DNA of 62,082 bases from Saprospiraceae bacterium (GCA_013140975.1 JABFRV010000022.1:1-62082), one strand, 5' to 3'. Counted from the stretch's first letter, positions 1 through 10,186 are shown. Notes: generated from the letters alone by a model not told the origin. Numbers and translations: made by a program.

Positions 1-62
1 CTATTATTTAAGGACAATGAACTTGATTGATTATTGCTTGTTAGATTTACCTTAAACCAGAA

Positions 63-1268
63 ATGGAGTCTAATTTCAACCCGGATTCAGGAATAACAAT
101 TTACTTAAGCGACAATCTTCAAGAGATTGAAAGGCATTGGGGAATAAATGCAAAAATACCTGTTTTATTGTCAATTCCATATTTAAAGGCATTAGAAGAT
201 TCAAAACCCGAAAACATGAACCTGATGTATGGTTATTGTACACTTCAGGGTAGAACCATTGCTTTATTTCAATTGCAAAACGTTGGTTTTGACGCAGAAA
301 AGAGACTAAAGTTGCAAATGGAAACAGGGAAATCTTCTTCATTAAGTGATAAAATTGCTCTTGCCATTAAATTATTTGTTGCAAGAAAGGTGAATTTGAA
401 TGCCTCGATTTTAGGAAATTTGATGACAGCTGGTCCTTATGGGATTGTATATGATGATAATGTAGAACTTGAAGCACGAAAAAGTTTGATTTCTGAACTT
501 TCTTATAGATTGTTGAATGATTTTGAGTTGCTTAAAAAGTCGCAAATTTTTGTAGTTAAAGATATTCATCCGGAGCAACGATTAGGTAAAAAATATAGTA
601 CGTGTTTTCTGCGTCTAAATGAATTTACGATACAACCATCGATGAAGTTGACGTTAAGAAAAGAGTGGAAGTCCATTGAGGATTATCAGGAAGCACTTGA
701 AAGTAAATACCGAACCAAAGTAAAAAAGGTTTTACGACATCGATCTGATTTAAAAGTAATCAATGCAAGCCTAGCTGATTTATTGAATCATGAGGAAAAG
801 TTATTTGAGCTTTATAAAGAAGTTGCAGAAGCTGCTGGTTTTAATATCGTTGAACTTACACAGCAATACCTGATTACAGTCAAAAAGTTTTTAAATGATG
901 ACTTTAGTATAAAGTTAATTTTTGCCGGAGAAAAGTTAATTGCTTTTTATAGTTATTTTTTAAATAGTGATATAATGAGTGCACATTTTGTTGGGTATTC
1001 CAAGAGTCAAAACAGACCCTATGAATTGTACCACAATATGCTCTTATATTATCTCGAAGATGCGATGCGTTTAGGTGTAAGTGATATTGAATTTGCTCGC
1101 ACTGCTTTAGAGATAAAAAGTTCTCTGGGTGCGGAGCCTGTAGATTATTATTGCTATCTCGCACATGAATCCAGATTTTTCAACAGGATAGTTCCAAGTA
1201 TTTTAGATCTTCTTATGCCAGTTGAGGAATGGCAGCCTAGATCACCGTTTAAAGTGCCTTCTCGTTAA
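63..1268 (+). CDS. BioF2/FemAB-like GNAT-fold acyltransferase, function unknown
   Basis: A 401-residue cytoplasmic protein without signal peptide or membrane segment. The C-terminal half resembles the BioF2-like/FemAB branch of GNAT acetyltransferases: a basic helix around residues 214-226 (SKYRTKVKKVLRH) is followed by a strand-rich core and a helix-strand unit near residues 325-360 (YELYHNMLLYYLEDAMRLG), the usual layout of the second GNAT-like lobe. The family transfers acyl or aminoacyl groups, but no substrate can be read from this sequence. The ATG start is preceded by a possible -7 box (TAGATTTA, 42-49). The next gene starts 63 bp downstream on the same strand. Fold assignment is inferred from pattern; specific function is unknown. 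Confidence 0.6.
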   Translation: MESNFNPDSGITIYLSDNLQEIERHWGINAKIPVLLSIPYLKALEDSKPENMNLMYGYCTLQGRTIALFQLQNVGFDAEKRLKLQMETGKSSSLSDKIALAIKLFVARKVNLNASILGNLMTAGPYGIVYDDNVELEARKSLISELSYRLLNDFELLKKSQIFVVKDIHPEQRLGKKYSTCFLRLNEFTIQPSMKLTLRKEWKSIEDYQEALESKYRTKVKKVLRHRSDLKVINASLADLLNHEEKLFELYKEVAEAAGFNIVELTQQYLITVKKFLNDDFSIKLIFAGEKLIAFYSYFLNSDIMSAHFVGYSKSQNRPYELYHNMLLYYLEDAMRLGVSDIEFARTALEIKSSLGAEPVDYYCYLAHESRFFNRIVPSILDLLMPVEEWQPRSPFKVPSR

Positions 1269-1331
1269 ACCCATGTTAAATAAAAGTATATATCAATTAT
1301 CCTTTTAAGGACGGATTAATTTTGCAATTCA

Positions 1332-1931
1332 ATGATAAAGAAATTTCGAATACACATCTTTGCTTTTTGTTGCATGCAATTTCTTACAAGTACCTATGCA
1401 CAAACTGTTTCTACACTTACTGATATTCGTGGAAATTACTTTATTTTAAATGGAGGGAAAGATTCAGTATTTGTGCAAGGACTTAAGAATGAATCTACGC
1501 AATTGTTGTTCTTCTTTTTTGCTGCAGAGGAAGATCCTATCGGCTTAGATCCGGGATTAAGTACAGACGGAAGATGGAGAGCGCTTCATTTGATGCAGAT
1601 ATTTAAAACCATGAGAATAGGAGCTTTAATTTCTACACCATTTCGAAGAAATGTTCTTACAATTCAGCCTTTAAGTGATGCTAAGAAATTGGAAGTGAAT
1701 TACTATGATCAGGCAGACTTAAAGGCATTGTATGATGAATTGAAACATTTGCAATCACAAGAAGCTGTTATAATGGTCCATAAGGAGACCGTTTCTAAAA
1801 TATTTGAGCACTATATTCAAAAGCCTTTTACCGGGAATATTGAAAATCCCTCTTATGATCGTATTTTTGTGATTGAAAGACCCGTAAGTGGTCCTTGTGC
1901 CCTTCATTCTTTCAGATACGACATTCGATAA
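1332..1931 (+). CDS. Secreted histidine-phosphatase-fold protein lacking the catalytic RHG motif
   Basis: 199 residues with an N-terminal signal peptide ending near TYAQ (residue 24). The rest follows the phosphoglycerate-mutase/SixA family from end to end: a DPGLSTDGRWRA segment (residues 73-84, usually DPPLSxxGRxRA), STPFRR (101-106, usually SSxxxRTxxTA), a strand ending MVHKETV (usually VGHSNTV) and a final YDRIFVIERP strand. The first motif, normally RHAE/RHG with the phospho-accepting His, reads FFAAEE at residues 62-67, so Arg and the catalytic His are replaced by Phe and Ala. The second His and the Arg of STPFRR remain. I infer a pseudo-phosphatase or binding protein. It ends 9 bp before valS and could be cotranscribed with it. 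Confidence 0.7.
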   Translation: MIKKFRIHIFAFCCMQFLTSTYAQTVSTLTDIRGNYFILNGGKDSVFVQGLKNESTQLLFFFFAAEEDPIGLDPGLSTDGRWRALHLMQIFKTMRIGALISTPFRRNVLTIQPLSDAKKLEVNYYDQADLKALYDELKHLQSQEAVIMVHKETVSKIFEHYIQKPFTGNIENPSYDRIFVIERPVSGPCALHSFRYDIR

Positions 1932-1940
1932 ATTTTATTC

Positions 1941-4571
1941 ATGGAAACAGCGTCGCGTTATTCTCCTCAGGGCGTTGAGGAGAAATGGTATCAATATTGG
2001 GAAGAAAAGAAATATTTTCGTTCGGTTCCTGACAATAGAGAGCCCTTTACGATCGTAATTCCACCCCCAAATATTACAGGTATCTTGCATATGGGTCATA
2101 TGCTGAACAATACGATTCAAGATATTTTAATAAGAAGAGCTCGATTACAAGGGAAAAATGCCTGCTGGGTTCCTGGTACTGATCATGCATCGATTGCTAC
2201 AGAAGCTAAAGTTGTAAGAATGCTACGTGAACGCGGCATAAAAAAATCCGATCTAACACGAGAGGAATTTCTTCGACATGCGTTTGACTGGAAAGAAAAA
2301 TACGGTGGCATAATTCTTCAGCAATTAAGAAGACTTGGTGCATCGTGTGATTGGGATCGTACAGCATTTACAATGGATGATGTTAGATCTCAATCCGTAA
2401 TACAATGCTTTGTAGATCTTTACAAAAAAGGAAAGCTCTATAGAGGAAAAAGAATGATTCATTGGGATCCGGAGGCCAAGACTGTTTTGTCTAATGAAGA
2501 AGTTATATATAAAGAAGAGAATGCACAATTATTTCATATCCGATATGTTTTAGAATCTGATCCTTCTCAATATATTGTAATTGCAACGCAAAGGCCTGAG
2601 ACAATTATGGCAGATTCAGCAGTTGCAGTTCATCCAGAAGATGAGCGCTACAAAAACTTTGTTGGAAAGAAAGTTCTAATACCTTTAATAAATCGAGCAA
2701 TTCCGGTTATTGTTGATGAATATGTTGATCGTGAATTTGGAACAGGTGCTTTAAAAGTTACACCTGCACATGATCAGAACGATTATGAATTGGGAATTAA
2801 GCACAAATTGGAAGTAATCGATATTCTTAACGAAGACGGAAGTTTGAATTCTGAAGCAAAAATTTTAATTGGTCTTGATCGATTTGTTGCAAGAAAAAAA
2901 ATTAAGTCCTTACTCGATGAAGCAGGTGTATTAGTTCAGGTAAAGGACTACATGACCAATATTGGAAGATCAGAAAGAACATCCAGCGTAGTTGAACCTC
3001 GTTTGAGTTTGCAGTGGTATGTTGATTCCGGAAAGCTGGCAGAGCCTGCTCTACATGCTGTAATGAATTCAACGATAGAGTTTCTTCCTGATCATATGAA
3101 GAATACATATCGTCATTGGATGGAAAACATTCGTGATTGGTGTATTTCCCGTCAACTATGGTGGGGACATCAGGTGCCGGCATATTATTATGATGATGAG
3201 GTTTTTGTTTGTACTACAAGGGCAGAAGCATTAGAAGAAGCAAAAAAGAAAATCGGCAGTTCGTTCATTGAGAGTAAATTGAAACAAGACGAAGATGTAT
3301 TAGACACGTGGTTCTCTTCCTGGCTTTGGCCAATCTCAGTGTTTGACGGATTCAATAATACTGAAGATTTTAAATATTATTATCCAACGAATGTGTTGGT
3401 TACAGGTTGGGATATAATATTTCTTTGGGTAGCAAGGATGATAATGGCTGGCTACGAATGGATTGGTGAAAAACCATTTCAAAAAGTGTATTTCACCGGA
3501 ATGGTGAGAGATAAGCAAGGAAGAAAGATGAGTAAGCAACTCGGAAATTCTCCGGATGCATTACAACTTATTGATGAATTTGGAGCTGATGGAGTAAGGT
3601 TCGGAATGTTATCATCTTCACCTGCTGGCGGCGACCTACTCTTTGATGATAGTCTTTGTGGTCAGGGATGGAATTTTTGCAATAAGATTTATAATGCAAC
3701 CCGATTGGTTAAGATGTGGTCAGATTCTAATGAACCATCTTCTTTGAGTGATCAATTGGTTATGAGATGGATGGAAAATAAAATTTCGCAAGTTTATATA
3801 GATTCTGATTTACTGATCGAGCAATCAAGATTAAGTGAGGCATTAAAAATGATTTATTCATTTATTTTTGATGAGTTCTGTGGTTTTTATCTGGAGGCAA
3901 TAAAGCCCAAAGAAAATAATCAGGTATCAAAAGAAGTACTGGAAAATACAATCTCTTACCTAAGTCAGATTTGCACCATATTGCATCCATTCATGCCTTT
4001 TATAACCGAAGAGATTTGGCATAACATTAAAATAAGGGAGAAAGGCGAAGACTGTATGATGTCATCTTATCCTAAAAAAGATGCTATTGATGTTGCATTA
4101 TTAGAGCAAGTTCAAGAGTTGAGACAAGTTTTAAGCACTTCTTATAAATTAAGGCAGCAGTACAATGTTAAAATGAACTTAGAAGTCCCAATCTTTATTC
4201 AAGAATCTAATATACCAAATCTTAGTGCAACAACAGGAGCGTCAGAACTGCTTTTAAAACTGGGGAAGTTTTCTAGCATTAGTAATAGTGCAATAGAAGT
4301 TCCAGACGCCAAAAGCTTTTTGGGCTTGCGGCATAAATATTACATTCAATTGCCTATAACTCTTGATAAAGATACCGAGTTGCAAAAGTTAGAAGAAGAG
4401 ATTAAATATCAAAAAGGGTTTATAGAGTCAGTCATGAAGAAATTGAGCAATGAACGCTTTGTTTCAAGCGCTCCAGCTGATTTAGTTGAAAAAGAGAAGA
4501 GAAAATTAGAGGACGGACAATCCAGATTACAATCCTTAATCGAAAGCTTTAATGTGTTAAAGGGTTCTTAA
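1941..4571 (+). CDS. valS: Valyl-tRNA synthetase
   Basis: 876-residue class Ia aminoacyl-tRNA synthetase that attaches valine to tRNA-Val in the cytoplasm. The HIGH-type motif HMGH is at residues 50-53 in the PPPNITGILHMGH context, and the KMSKS motif is KMSKQ at 529-533. The intervening CP1 editing domain (about 190-330, with TQRPETIMADSAVAVHPED) is present, as is the anticodon-binding helical domain and the C-terminal coiled-coil arm (about 815-873) typical of ValRS. Length matches the family. No T-box leader is visible; the gene sits 9 bp after a secreted-protein gene. Confidence 0.98.
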   Translation: METASRYSPQGVEEKWYQYWEEKKYFRSVPDNREPFTIVIPPPNITGILHMGHMLNNTIQDILIRRARLQGKNACWVPGTDHASIATEAKVVRMLRERGIKKSDLTREEFLRHAFDWKEKYGGIILQQLRRLGASCDWDRTAFTMDDVRSQSVIQCFVDLYKKGKLYRGKRMIHWDPEAKTVLSNEEVIYKEENAQLFHIRYVLESDPSQYIVIATQRPETIMADSAVAVHPEDERYKNFVGKKVLIPLINRAIPVIVDEYVDREFGTGALKVTPAHDQNDYELGIKHKLEVIDILNEDGSLNSEAKILIGLDRFVARKKIKSLLDEAGVLVQVKDYMTNIGRSERTSSVVEPRLSLQWYVDSGKLAEPALHAVMNSTIEFLPDHMKNTYRHWMENIRDWCISRQLWWGHQVPAYYYDDEVFVCTTRAEALEEAKKKIGSSFIESKLKQDEDVLDTWFSSWLWPISVFDGFNNTEDFKYYYPTNVLVTGWDIIFLWVARMIMAGYEWIGEKPFQKVYFTGMVRDKQGRKMSKQLGNSPDALQLIDEFGADGVRFGMLSSSPAGGDLLFDDSLCGQGWNFCNKIYNATRLVKMWSDSNEPSSLSDQLVMRWMENKISQVYIDSDLLIEQSRLSEALKMIYSFIFDEFCGFYLEAIKPKENNQVSKEVLENTISYLSQICTILHPFMPFITEEIWHNIKIREKGEDCMMSSYPKKDAIDVALLEQVQELRQVLSTSYKLRQQYNVKMNLEVPIFIQESNIPNLSATTGASELLLKLGKFSSISNSAIEVPDAKSFLGLRHKYYIQLPITLDKDTELQKLEEEIKYQKGFIESVMKKLSNERFVSSAPADLVEKEKRKLEDGQSRLQSLIESFNVLKGS

Positions 4572-4659
4572 CAAGTCCCTTATACATTTTGCTTGAATCC
4601 AATATATTAATTATTAGGGGTTAACCTGTAAAATAAAAAATTAAGGGTTTTCACTGATG

Positions 4660-4689
4660 TTTGGTTTGATACAAAATTCCGTATCTTTG
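4660..4689 (+). promoter_or_regulatory. Bacteroidota-type promoter for the metalloprotease gene
   Basis: TTTG at 4660-4663 and TATCTTTG at 4682-4689 with an 18-bp spacer fit the Bacteroidota sigma consensus TTTG/N17-21/TAnnTTTG. Transcription would start near 4693-4697, leaving a leader of about 65 nt before the ATG at 4760. Confidence 0.55.
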
Positions 4690-4759
4690 TCACATCCTAC
4701 TACATATCCGGTCTGCTCAGATCGTATACATTTTTTATTCATATATAAATAAAACCGAA

Positions 4760-7360
4760 ATGACTTTTTCAACCACATTTACCAAATTGCTAGCAGTATG
4801 CAGCTTCTTACTTATGGTTATTACCGTAAGTGGTCAAAATTTTGAAGATATTAGAGTTCATGCCCAACATCCTCCAAAGGCCAACCTAATAGCTCAGAAA
4901 GTTCAAGAAACACAGATTCATGGAATCAAGTTTGTTCATCATGAATTAAGCAGCTTCGCAAATACGAATGGCGAAGCATTAAAACTGTTCGGCGTACGTA
5001 AGGCTGATTTCTTCAACCTAGATCCCGCCCAATTACTGTCAATTTCGAATGAAAAGCCTGAGGCAATTAGTCTGCCTTTGCAACTTAGTGACCTTGGTCA
5101 AATTTCTCTTGAGCTCGTAAAAGTAGAATTGTTTGATCAGAACTTTCAGGTAAAGACCTCAGATGGACAAGTTCAAGATGTAAAATTAGGAACTTTTTAT
5201 CAAGGGATTATGATGCATCAATCAGAGCAATCTTTGGTTGCAATTACAGTTTTCGAAGATAAAATACTAGGGATGATTTCTCTTGATGGTTACAATATTA
5301 ATCTTGAATCAATTCCTAATGAGCCATTAAGTTTAATGGTTTACAGTGATAAAGACATAATTAAGAATGCAGAAATATCATGTGCAACAGATGAACTAGA
5401 GAAAGTAATTAAAACTCCTAATTCTAATAATGCAGATATGGCAGCCGGAGATTGTATAAGAGTTTACCTTGAGTGTGATAAAGCACTTCATGATAATAAA
5501 GGAGGTGTTCAAGGTACAATTGACTGGATAACTGCTGTATTCAATAATGTAAAAACAATGTACACGAATGAGAGTATAAATACTACCATTTCTGAAATAT
5601 TTGTTTGGACGACAGCAGATCCTTATAGTAAGACAAATTCATTAACTGCATTAAATCAGTTTAAAACTCAACGACCAGTTTTCAACGGAGACCTAGCACA
5701 TCTGGCTGCATTAGGTGGAAATAATATTGGAGGCGTTGCCTGGCTTGATGCACTTTGCACAAGTTATAAATATGCATATAGTAACATTAGCAGTACTTAT
5801 CAAAATGTTCCTACATATTCCTGGACTGTAATGGTGATGACTCATGAGATGGGTCATAATGTTGGTTCTAATCATACGCATTGGTGTGGTTGGACAGGTG
5901 GTGCAATTGATAATTGTTACACACCAGAAGGTTCTTGCTCGCCTGGACCTGCTCCAACGAATGGAGGAACTGTGATGTCTTATTGTCATCTAACAAGTTA
6001 TGGAATTAATCTTGGAAACGGATTCGGTCCATTACCTGGAGATAAAATCAGACAAGAAGTAATTAATGCTAACTGCCTTGGAACATCTTGCTCAGGTGGT
6101 TCTTGTGGTGTTCCAACCGGGCTTGCAATAAGCAATATCACTAACACTTCTGCAAAAGCTACCTGGAATACCGTTACGGGTGCTACTTCATATGATTTTG
6201 AGTACAAATTAAGTACTTCTGGTACTTGGACAGTTGTCAATGTGACAGTTACAAATTATACAATGAATGGCTTATCTGCCGGCTTAACTTACAACACAAG
6301 AGTTAAAGCGAAGTGTGCAGGTGGAAATAGTAATTATTCTTCACAGGTTAATTTTACTACAACAGGTGGATCGAGTTGTAATACCCCGACTGGATTTGCA
6401 GTATCTAATATAACTACCAATTCTGCGACTTCTTCATGGAATGCTGTTGTTGGTGCTATATCGTATAATTTTCAGTATAAATTAAATACTTCACAAACCT
6501 GGTCAACTTTCAATACAACAGCTTTAGCAGTTAATCTTACAGGCTTACAAGCGGGTACATCTTATAATGTTAGAGTTCAGGCAGTGTGTGCAAGTGGTTC
6601 TAGTGCATATTCTCCTACTATTACTTTTACAACGTTAATTTCTTCATATTGCAATTCCAAAGGAAACAATGCAAATTTTGAGTGGGTTGCAAGAGTAAAA
6701 ATTGGAACAATTGATAGAATTTCCGGAAAAGACGGAGGTTATTATAATGGAACAAATTTGGTAACAGATGTTGTTAGAAGTACAAGTTACACTTTAAGCC
6801 ATCAAGCAGGAAGTACAGGCAACTCAGGTACATTATATAGAAAAGTTTGGATTGATTGGAATAGAAATAATGTGTTTACTGATGCAGGCGAAGAAGTTGT
6901 TAGTACAGCAAGTGGAAGTACTGCTTTATTATCAAATACTATTTCAGTGCCGGCCGGAGCTTCTATAGGAACAACTCGTATGAGGGTTTCTATAAGATAT
7001 GGATCTTATCCATCTTCATGTTTAACATTTGCGTATGGTGAGGTTGAAGATTATACTTTAAATATTAAGGCGACAGGAGCACTTGTTAATTCTGATCAGG
7101 CTATAGATGAAAATGAAATGGATGTTCAGCCTAATCCATTTAATGAATTTGTCAATATTGGTGTTTATTCTTCAAAAGCAGAACCTGCAACTGTAAGCGT
7201 TTATAATTTATTAGGACAATTGCAGTTTGCTTCGAATAAACAACTTATTGAAGGATATAATAATTTTGAATTGGATATGCAAAATCTGTTGCCTTCTCAG
7301 TATCTGATAAGATTAGATGCAGAAAACAGAAGTATACAGAAAATGATAATAAAGAACTAA
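4760..7360 (+). CDS. T9SS-exported reprolysin-like zinc metalloprotease with FN3 and GEVED domains
   Basis: 866 residues with a signal peptide (cleavage near VSGQ, residue 26). A propeptide-like region precedes an M12B/reprolysin-type catalytic domain with the extended zinc motif HEMGHNVGSNH (His362, Glu363, His366, His372) followed by the Cys-containing SYCH turn. Two fibronectin type III repeats follow (about 450-537 and 545-632, each starting with C-x-x-P-T-G), then a GEVED domain (about 635-770, YGEVEDYTLNI) and a type A T9SS C-terminal sorting domain (about 790-866: VQPNPFNEFVNIG ... YLIRLD). It should be secreted or surface-anchored by the T9SS encoded nearby. Substrate is unknown. A strong terminator follows. 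Confidence 0.9.
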   Translation: MTFSTTFTKLLAVCSFLLMVITVSGQNFEDIRVHAQHPPKANLIAQKVQETQIHGIKFVHHELSSFANTNGEALKLFGVRKADFFNLDPAQLLSISNEKPEAISLPLQLSDLGQISLELVKVELFDQNFQVKTSDGQVQDVKLGTFYQGIMMHQSEQSLVAITVFEDKILGMISLDGYNINLESIPNEPLSLMVYSDKDIIKNAEISCATDELEKVIKTPNSNNADMAAGDCIRVYLECDKALHDNKGGVQGTIDWITAVFNNVKTMYTNESINTTISEIFVWTTADPYSKTNSLTALNQFKTQRPVFNGDLAHLAALGGNNIGGVAWLDALCTSYKYAYSNISSTYQNVPTYSWTVMVMTHEMGHNVGSNHTHWCGWTGGAIDNCYTPEGSCSPGPAPTNGGTVMSYCHLTSYGINLGNGFGPLPGDKIRQEVINANCLGTSCSGGSCGVPTGLAISNITNTSAKATWNTVTGATSYDFEYKLSTSGTWTVVNVTVTNYTMNGLSAGLTYNTRVKAKCAGGNSNYSSQVNFTTTGGSSCNTPTGFAVSNITTNSATSSWNAVVGAISYNFQYKLNTSQTWSTFNTTALAVNLTGLQAGTSYNVRVQAVCASGSSAYSPTITFTTLISSYCNSKGNNANFEWVARVKIGTIDRISGKDGGYYNGTNLVTDVVRSTSYTLSHQAGSTGNSGTLYRKVWIDWNRNNVFTDAGEEVVSTASGSTALLSNTISVPAGASIGTTRMRVSIRYGSYPSSCLTFAYGEVEDYTLNIKATGALVNSDQAIDENEMDVQPNPFNEFVNIGVYSSKAEPATVSVYNLLGQLQFASNKQLIEGYNNFELDMQNLLPSQYLIRLDAENRSIQKMIIKN

Positions 7361-7435
7361 TAGTTTGACTTAACAAAATCAGAATTTCTCTGGGTATATA
7401 AGCGATAATAGAGAAAGACATTTGATTTACCTCCG

Positions 7436-7468
7436 AAGTCCGCTGCGATTAATCAGCGGACTTTTTTT
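7436..7468 (+). terminator. Rho-independent terminator after the metalloprotease gene
   Basis: Perfect 10-bp stem AAGTCCGCTG (7436-7445) / CAGCGGACTT (7454-7463), 8-nt loop, then seven T. It lies between convergent genes; the T run favours + strand termination. Confidence 0.9.
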
Positions 7469-8957
7469 ATTTACTTTTTCTGAATAAACTTTCTGTTGAT
7501 TTATAAATCCAGGCTTTTAATTCTTCCGAAATTCCAAGTCTAAGTATTGCAAATAGAAATAATAGACTGGTAAGAGATCCGATTATTATAATTTGAGCTA
7601 GGGAGTTTCCACAATGCGGAAGAATAGAAAGAATAAGAATTAGTAAAGTAGAGTAGATTAATATTTTATAGAAACGATTATCAAATGGATAATATCCCAT
7701 TTTTAAATAAATAATTACGGACTTAGATATATTAAAAATTGAAACGGAAATCATGGTTCCTAAAGCTGCGCCAAAAATTCCAAACTGAGGGATAAAATAA
7801 AGGTTGAAAAGAATATTGCTGAATGCCAGAATGATCAATAGCACAAGCTCTATTCTATAATGTTTAGAGAAATTTAGTATATGGTGATTCACACCTGTTG
7901 CCGCATCTATCACTCTGGCAATAAGCAAAAGACAAAGAGAATATTTTAGAGATGCTAATTTTTCACCGTGAGGAAGGATTTTCATTAAATCATCATAGCA
8001 AAAATAGAGACAAAGTGAAGCCCATAGAGTAGGGATTAGCATATTGCGAACAGATTTCTCATACATTGATTGAATCGAAGAACTGCTGTTTTCTTTAGAA
8101 TGTCTAGCTATATACGGAGAAAGAATTTCGTAAATAGCATGCGCCGGAATAAATGCCGCATTGCTAATGAAGTAGATCATACTAAACTTTCCATTGGCTT
8201 CTGTTCCAATATGAGATGTAATCATCAGGCTGTCAATTCTTAACGATAGTACTACACTCGTTCCGGTAACCATGCTATAGATTGCAAATTGAATTAACTC
8301 TCTTTTATTCAGATTTGAAGTAAGATCCGAATGAATACCTGGAAGTAATTTCTCTTTCGTGGCAAGAAACCGAAGAATCAAAAAAATAATGATTATATAA
8401 TAGGTCATCAAGCAGTATAGAAAACCTTGATATCCTATGCTTTTATGAATGACTAAAAGGAAGAGTGTAGGAAGAATAATTTTTAATGAAGTTGATAATA
8501 TAGCGGGTAAGGCAATTTCTTTATGTGTGATCGACCAATTGGTCATAAATTCAAAAACTACAAATAAAATCGTTAGAGGAAGAAGATAAATCAGATGGTT
8601 TAGAACCAGATTATCATGTTTAAAAAAATAGTCAGCTATAAATCCGGAGGTGCAAATGAAAAGAATAGTAAATGAAATTATGCCAATACAATATCCCGAA
8701 TATATGAATCTTAAAAATACAGAATTTGTGGGTGTCCCTTCTGCTCTATAATGAGGGAAGTATCGTAACATTACGAATCCGAATCCAAGACTTACGATTG
8801 GGGACAATAAGGAAGCAGCATTCGTAAGAAATCCATAAAAACCATATAAATTTAAATCTTGAGGATAGATCAATAATGTACTAATAATTCCAATGAATAC
8901 ACCTGCATAATGGATAATGCTGAACTTAAAGCCTTGTATTTGAATTATGGAAGACAC
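7467..8957 (-). CDS. Polysaccharide-type flippase (MOP superfamily, Wzx-like)
   Basis: 496-residue integral membrane protein with roughly 12-14 hydrophobic segments from residue 13 to the C-terminus and few soluble loops, the profile of lipid-linked oligosaccharide flippases (RfbX/Wzx). Such proteins move undecaprenyl-linked glycans across the inner membrane. The start is GTG (MSSIIQIQGFKF); no upstream ATG fits. It diverges from a WecE-type sugar aminotransferase with an 83-bp gap, which supports a role in surface glycan assembly. There is no complete polysaccharide cluster around it, so the glycan cannot be named. Confidence 0.85.
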   Translation of the reverse strand: MSSIIQIQGFKFSIIHYAGVFIGIISTLLIYPQDLNLYGFYGFLTNAASLLSPIVSLGFGFVMLRYFPHYRAEGTPTNSVFLRFIYSGYCIGIISFTILFICTSGFIADYFFKHDNLVLNHLIYLLPLTILFVVFEFMTNWSITHKEIALPAILSTSLKIILPTLFLLVIHKSIGYQGFLYCLMTYYIIIIFLILRFLATKEKLLPGIHSDLTSNLNKRELIQFAIYSMVTGTSVVLSLRIDSLMITSHIGTEANGKFSMIYFISNAAFIPAHAIYEILSPYIARHSKENSSSSIQSMYEKSVRNMLIPTLWASLCLYFCYDDLMKILPHGEKLASLKYSLCLLLIARVIDAATGVNHHILNFSKHYRIELVLLIILAFSNILFNLYFIPQFGIFGAALGTMISVSIFNISKSVIIYLKMGYYPFDNRFYKILIYSTLLILILSILPHCGNSLAQIIIIGSLTSLLFLFAILRLGISEELKAWIYKSTESLFRKSK

Positions 8958-9040
8958 AGCTGCAAAGAAAAGAATTTTAAATTATTGTACAGAATCATTA
9001 ATCTTCTTTGTTATTTTGTTCTTGATTTAGTGCATCTCCT

Positions 9041-10162
9041 TTGAATCAAAATAGAATTCCATTAAGCAAGCCTTATCAAGCTGCCAATCAGTTGAAGTAC
9101 GCCCATCAGGTAATTGAATCCGGTCATTGGTCTTCTTATAATCAGTTTTCAATGAAATGCGAGGCATTTTTTAATTCCTACTTTGGGATCAATACTTGTC
9201 TATTGACCCACTCTTGTACTGATGCCTTAGAATTAATTTCTCTACTGATTGAATTAAAAGAGGGGGATGAAGTGATTGTTCCATCCTTTACTTTTGTATC
9301 GACTGCTAATGCTTTCCTATTAAGAGGTGCTAAAATCATATGGTGTGATTCACAAGAAGACCATCCTAATGTATCAATTGATCAGATTCTTCCTTTGATA
9401 AGTTCTAAGACTAAAGCCATTGTAGTTGTTCATTATGCTGGAGTATGTGTGGATATGGATCCAATAATTTCCCTTTGCAAGTCGAAAAATATTGTATTGG
9501 TTGAAGATGCTGCACAGGCATTGACATCAGAATATAAAGGACGGAAAGCTGGAACCTTAAGTGATTTCGCAACTTTTTCATTTCATGATACCAAACCAAT
9601 TTCTTGTGGGGAAGGAGGATTATTGGTAATTAATAATTCAGATTATTTTGACAAGGCAGTAATTCATCTTGAAAAAGGAACAGATCGTCATGCCTTTTTG
9701 CAAGGACAGGTTAACAAATACCAGTGGTTAAATGTAGGTTCATCTTATGCGCCATCAGAATTTCAATCTTCGCAATTATTTGCACAATTGGAAGAGATGG
9801 ATAGCATTTTTGATCTTAGGAAAAAAATTTGGCGGCAATATATGCATATCTTAGATTCCCACTATTCTGAGGTATATAAATTACCAAAGAAATTCAATTA
9901 TTCTGATTATAACACTTCAATTTTTTACGTAGAGCTTCGATTTGAAAGCCAACGAAATAACTTGATTCAAAATTTGAATTTGAGTGGAATTTCAGCTTCC
10001 TTCCATTACCTGGCATTGCATTCAAGTCCTTTTGGGTCTATAATAAATTCTCAAGATTGTCCTAATGCAAGTTATTGGGAAAAACATATTCTTCGCTTAC
10101 CCATACATACAGAGATGAATGAAAAAGATGTTGAATTCATTTGTGAGAATATTATTGTTTAA
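9041..10162 (+). CDS. wecE: DegT/DnrJ/EryC1 sugar aminotransferase, WecE/RffA type
   Basis: 373-residue PLP-dependent aminotransferase acting on nucleotide-linked 4-keto sugars, by similarity to dTDP-4-oxo-6-deoxyglucose transaminase. Visible features are LTHSCTDALE in the cofactor pocket, VEDAAQAL, and the Schiff-base lysine Lys185 in SFHDTKPISCGEGG; the Cys-Gly-Glu-Gly-Gly sequence is typical of WecE. The start is TTG at 9041: an in-frame stop lies 18 bp upstream, there is no ATG before residue 39, and RIPLSKP at the N-terminus matches the family. Paired divergently with a flippase. A short hairpin follows the stop. Confidence 0.85.
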   Translation: MNQNRIPLSKPYQAANQLKYAHQVIESGHWSSYNQFSMKCEAFFNSYFGINTCLLTHSCTDALELISLLIELKEGDEVIVPSFTFVSTANAFLLRGAKIIWCDSQEDHPNVSIDQILPLISSKTKAIVVVHYAGVCVDMDPIISLCKSKNIVLVEDAAQALTSEYKGRKAGTLSDFATFSFHDTKPISCGEGGLLVINNSDYFDKAVIHLEKGTDRHAFLQGQVNKYQWLNVGSSYAPSEFQSSQLFAQLEEMDSIFDLRKKIWRQYMHILDSHYSEVYKLPKKFNYSDYNTSIFYVELRFESQRNNLIQNLNLSGISASFHYLALHSSPFGSIINSQDCPNASYWEKHILRLPIHTEMNEKDVEFICENIIV

Positions 10163-10165
10163 TGA

Positions 10166-10186
10166 AAGTGATTTACATTATCACTT
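10166..10186 (+). terminator. Weak hairpin after wecE
   Basis: AAGTGAT (10166-10172) / ATCACTT (10180-10186) with a 7-nt loop immediately after the stop codon. No T run follows, so it may be only a 3'-end stabilising hairpin. Confidence 0.35.

Noticed and set aside
1932-1940. T-box or attenuator before valS
   Set aside because: Only 9 bp separate valS from the previous gene; no room for such a leader.
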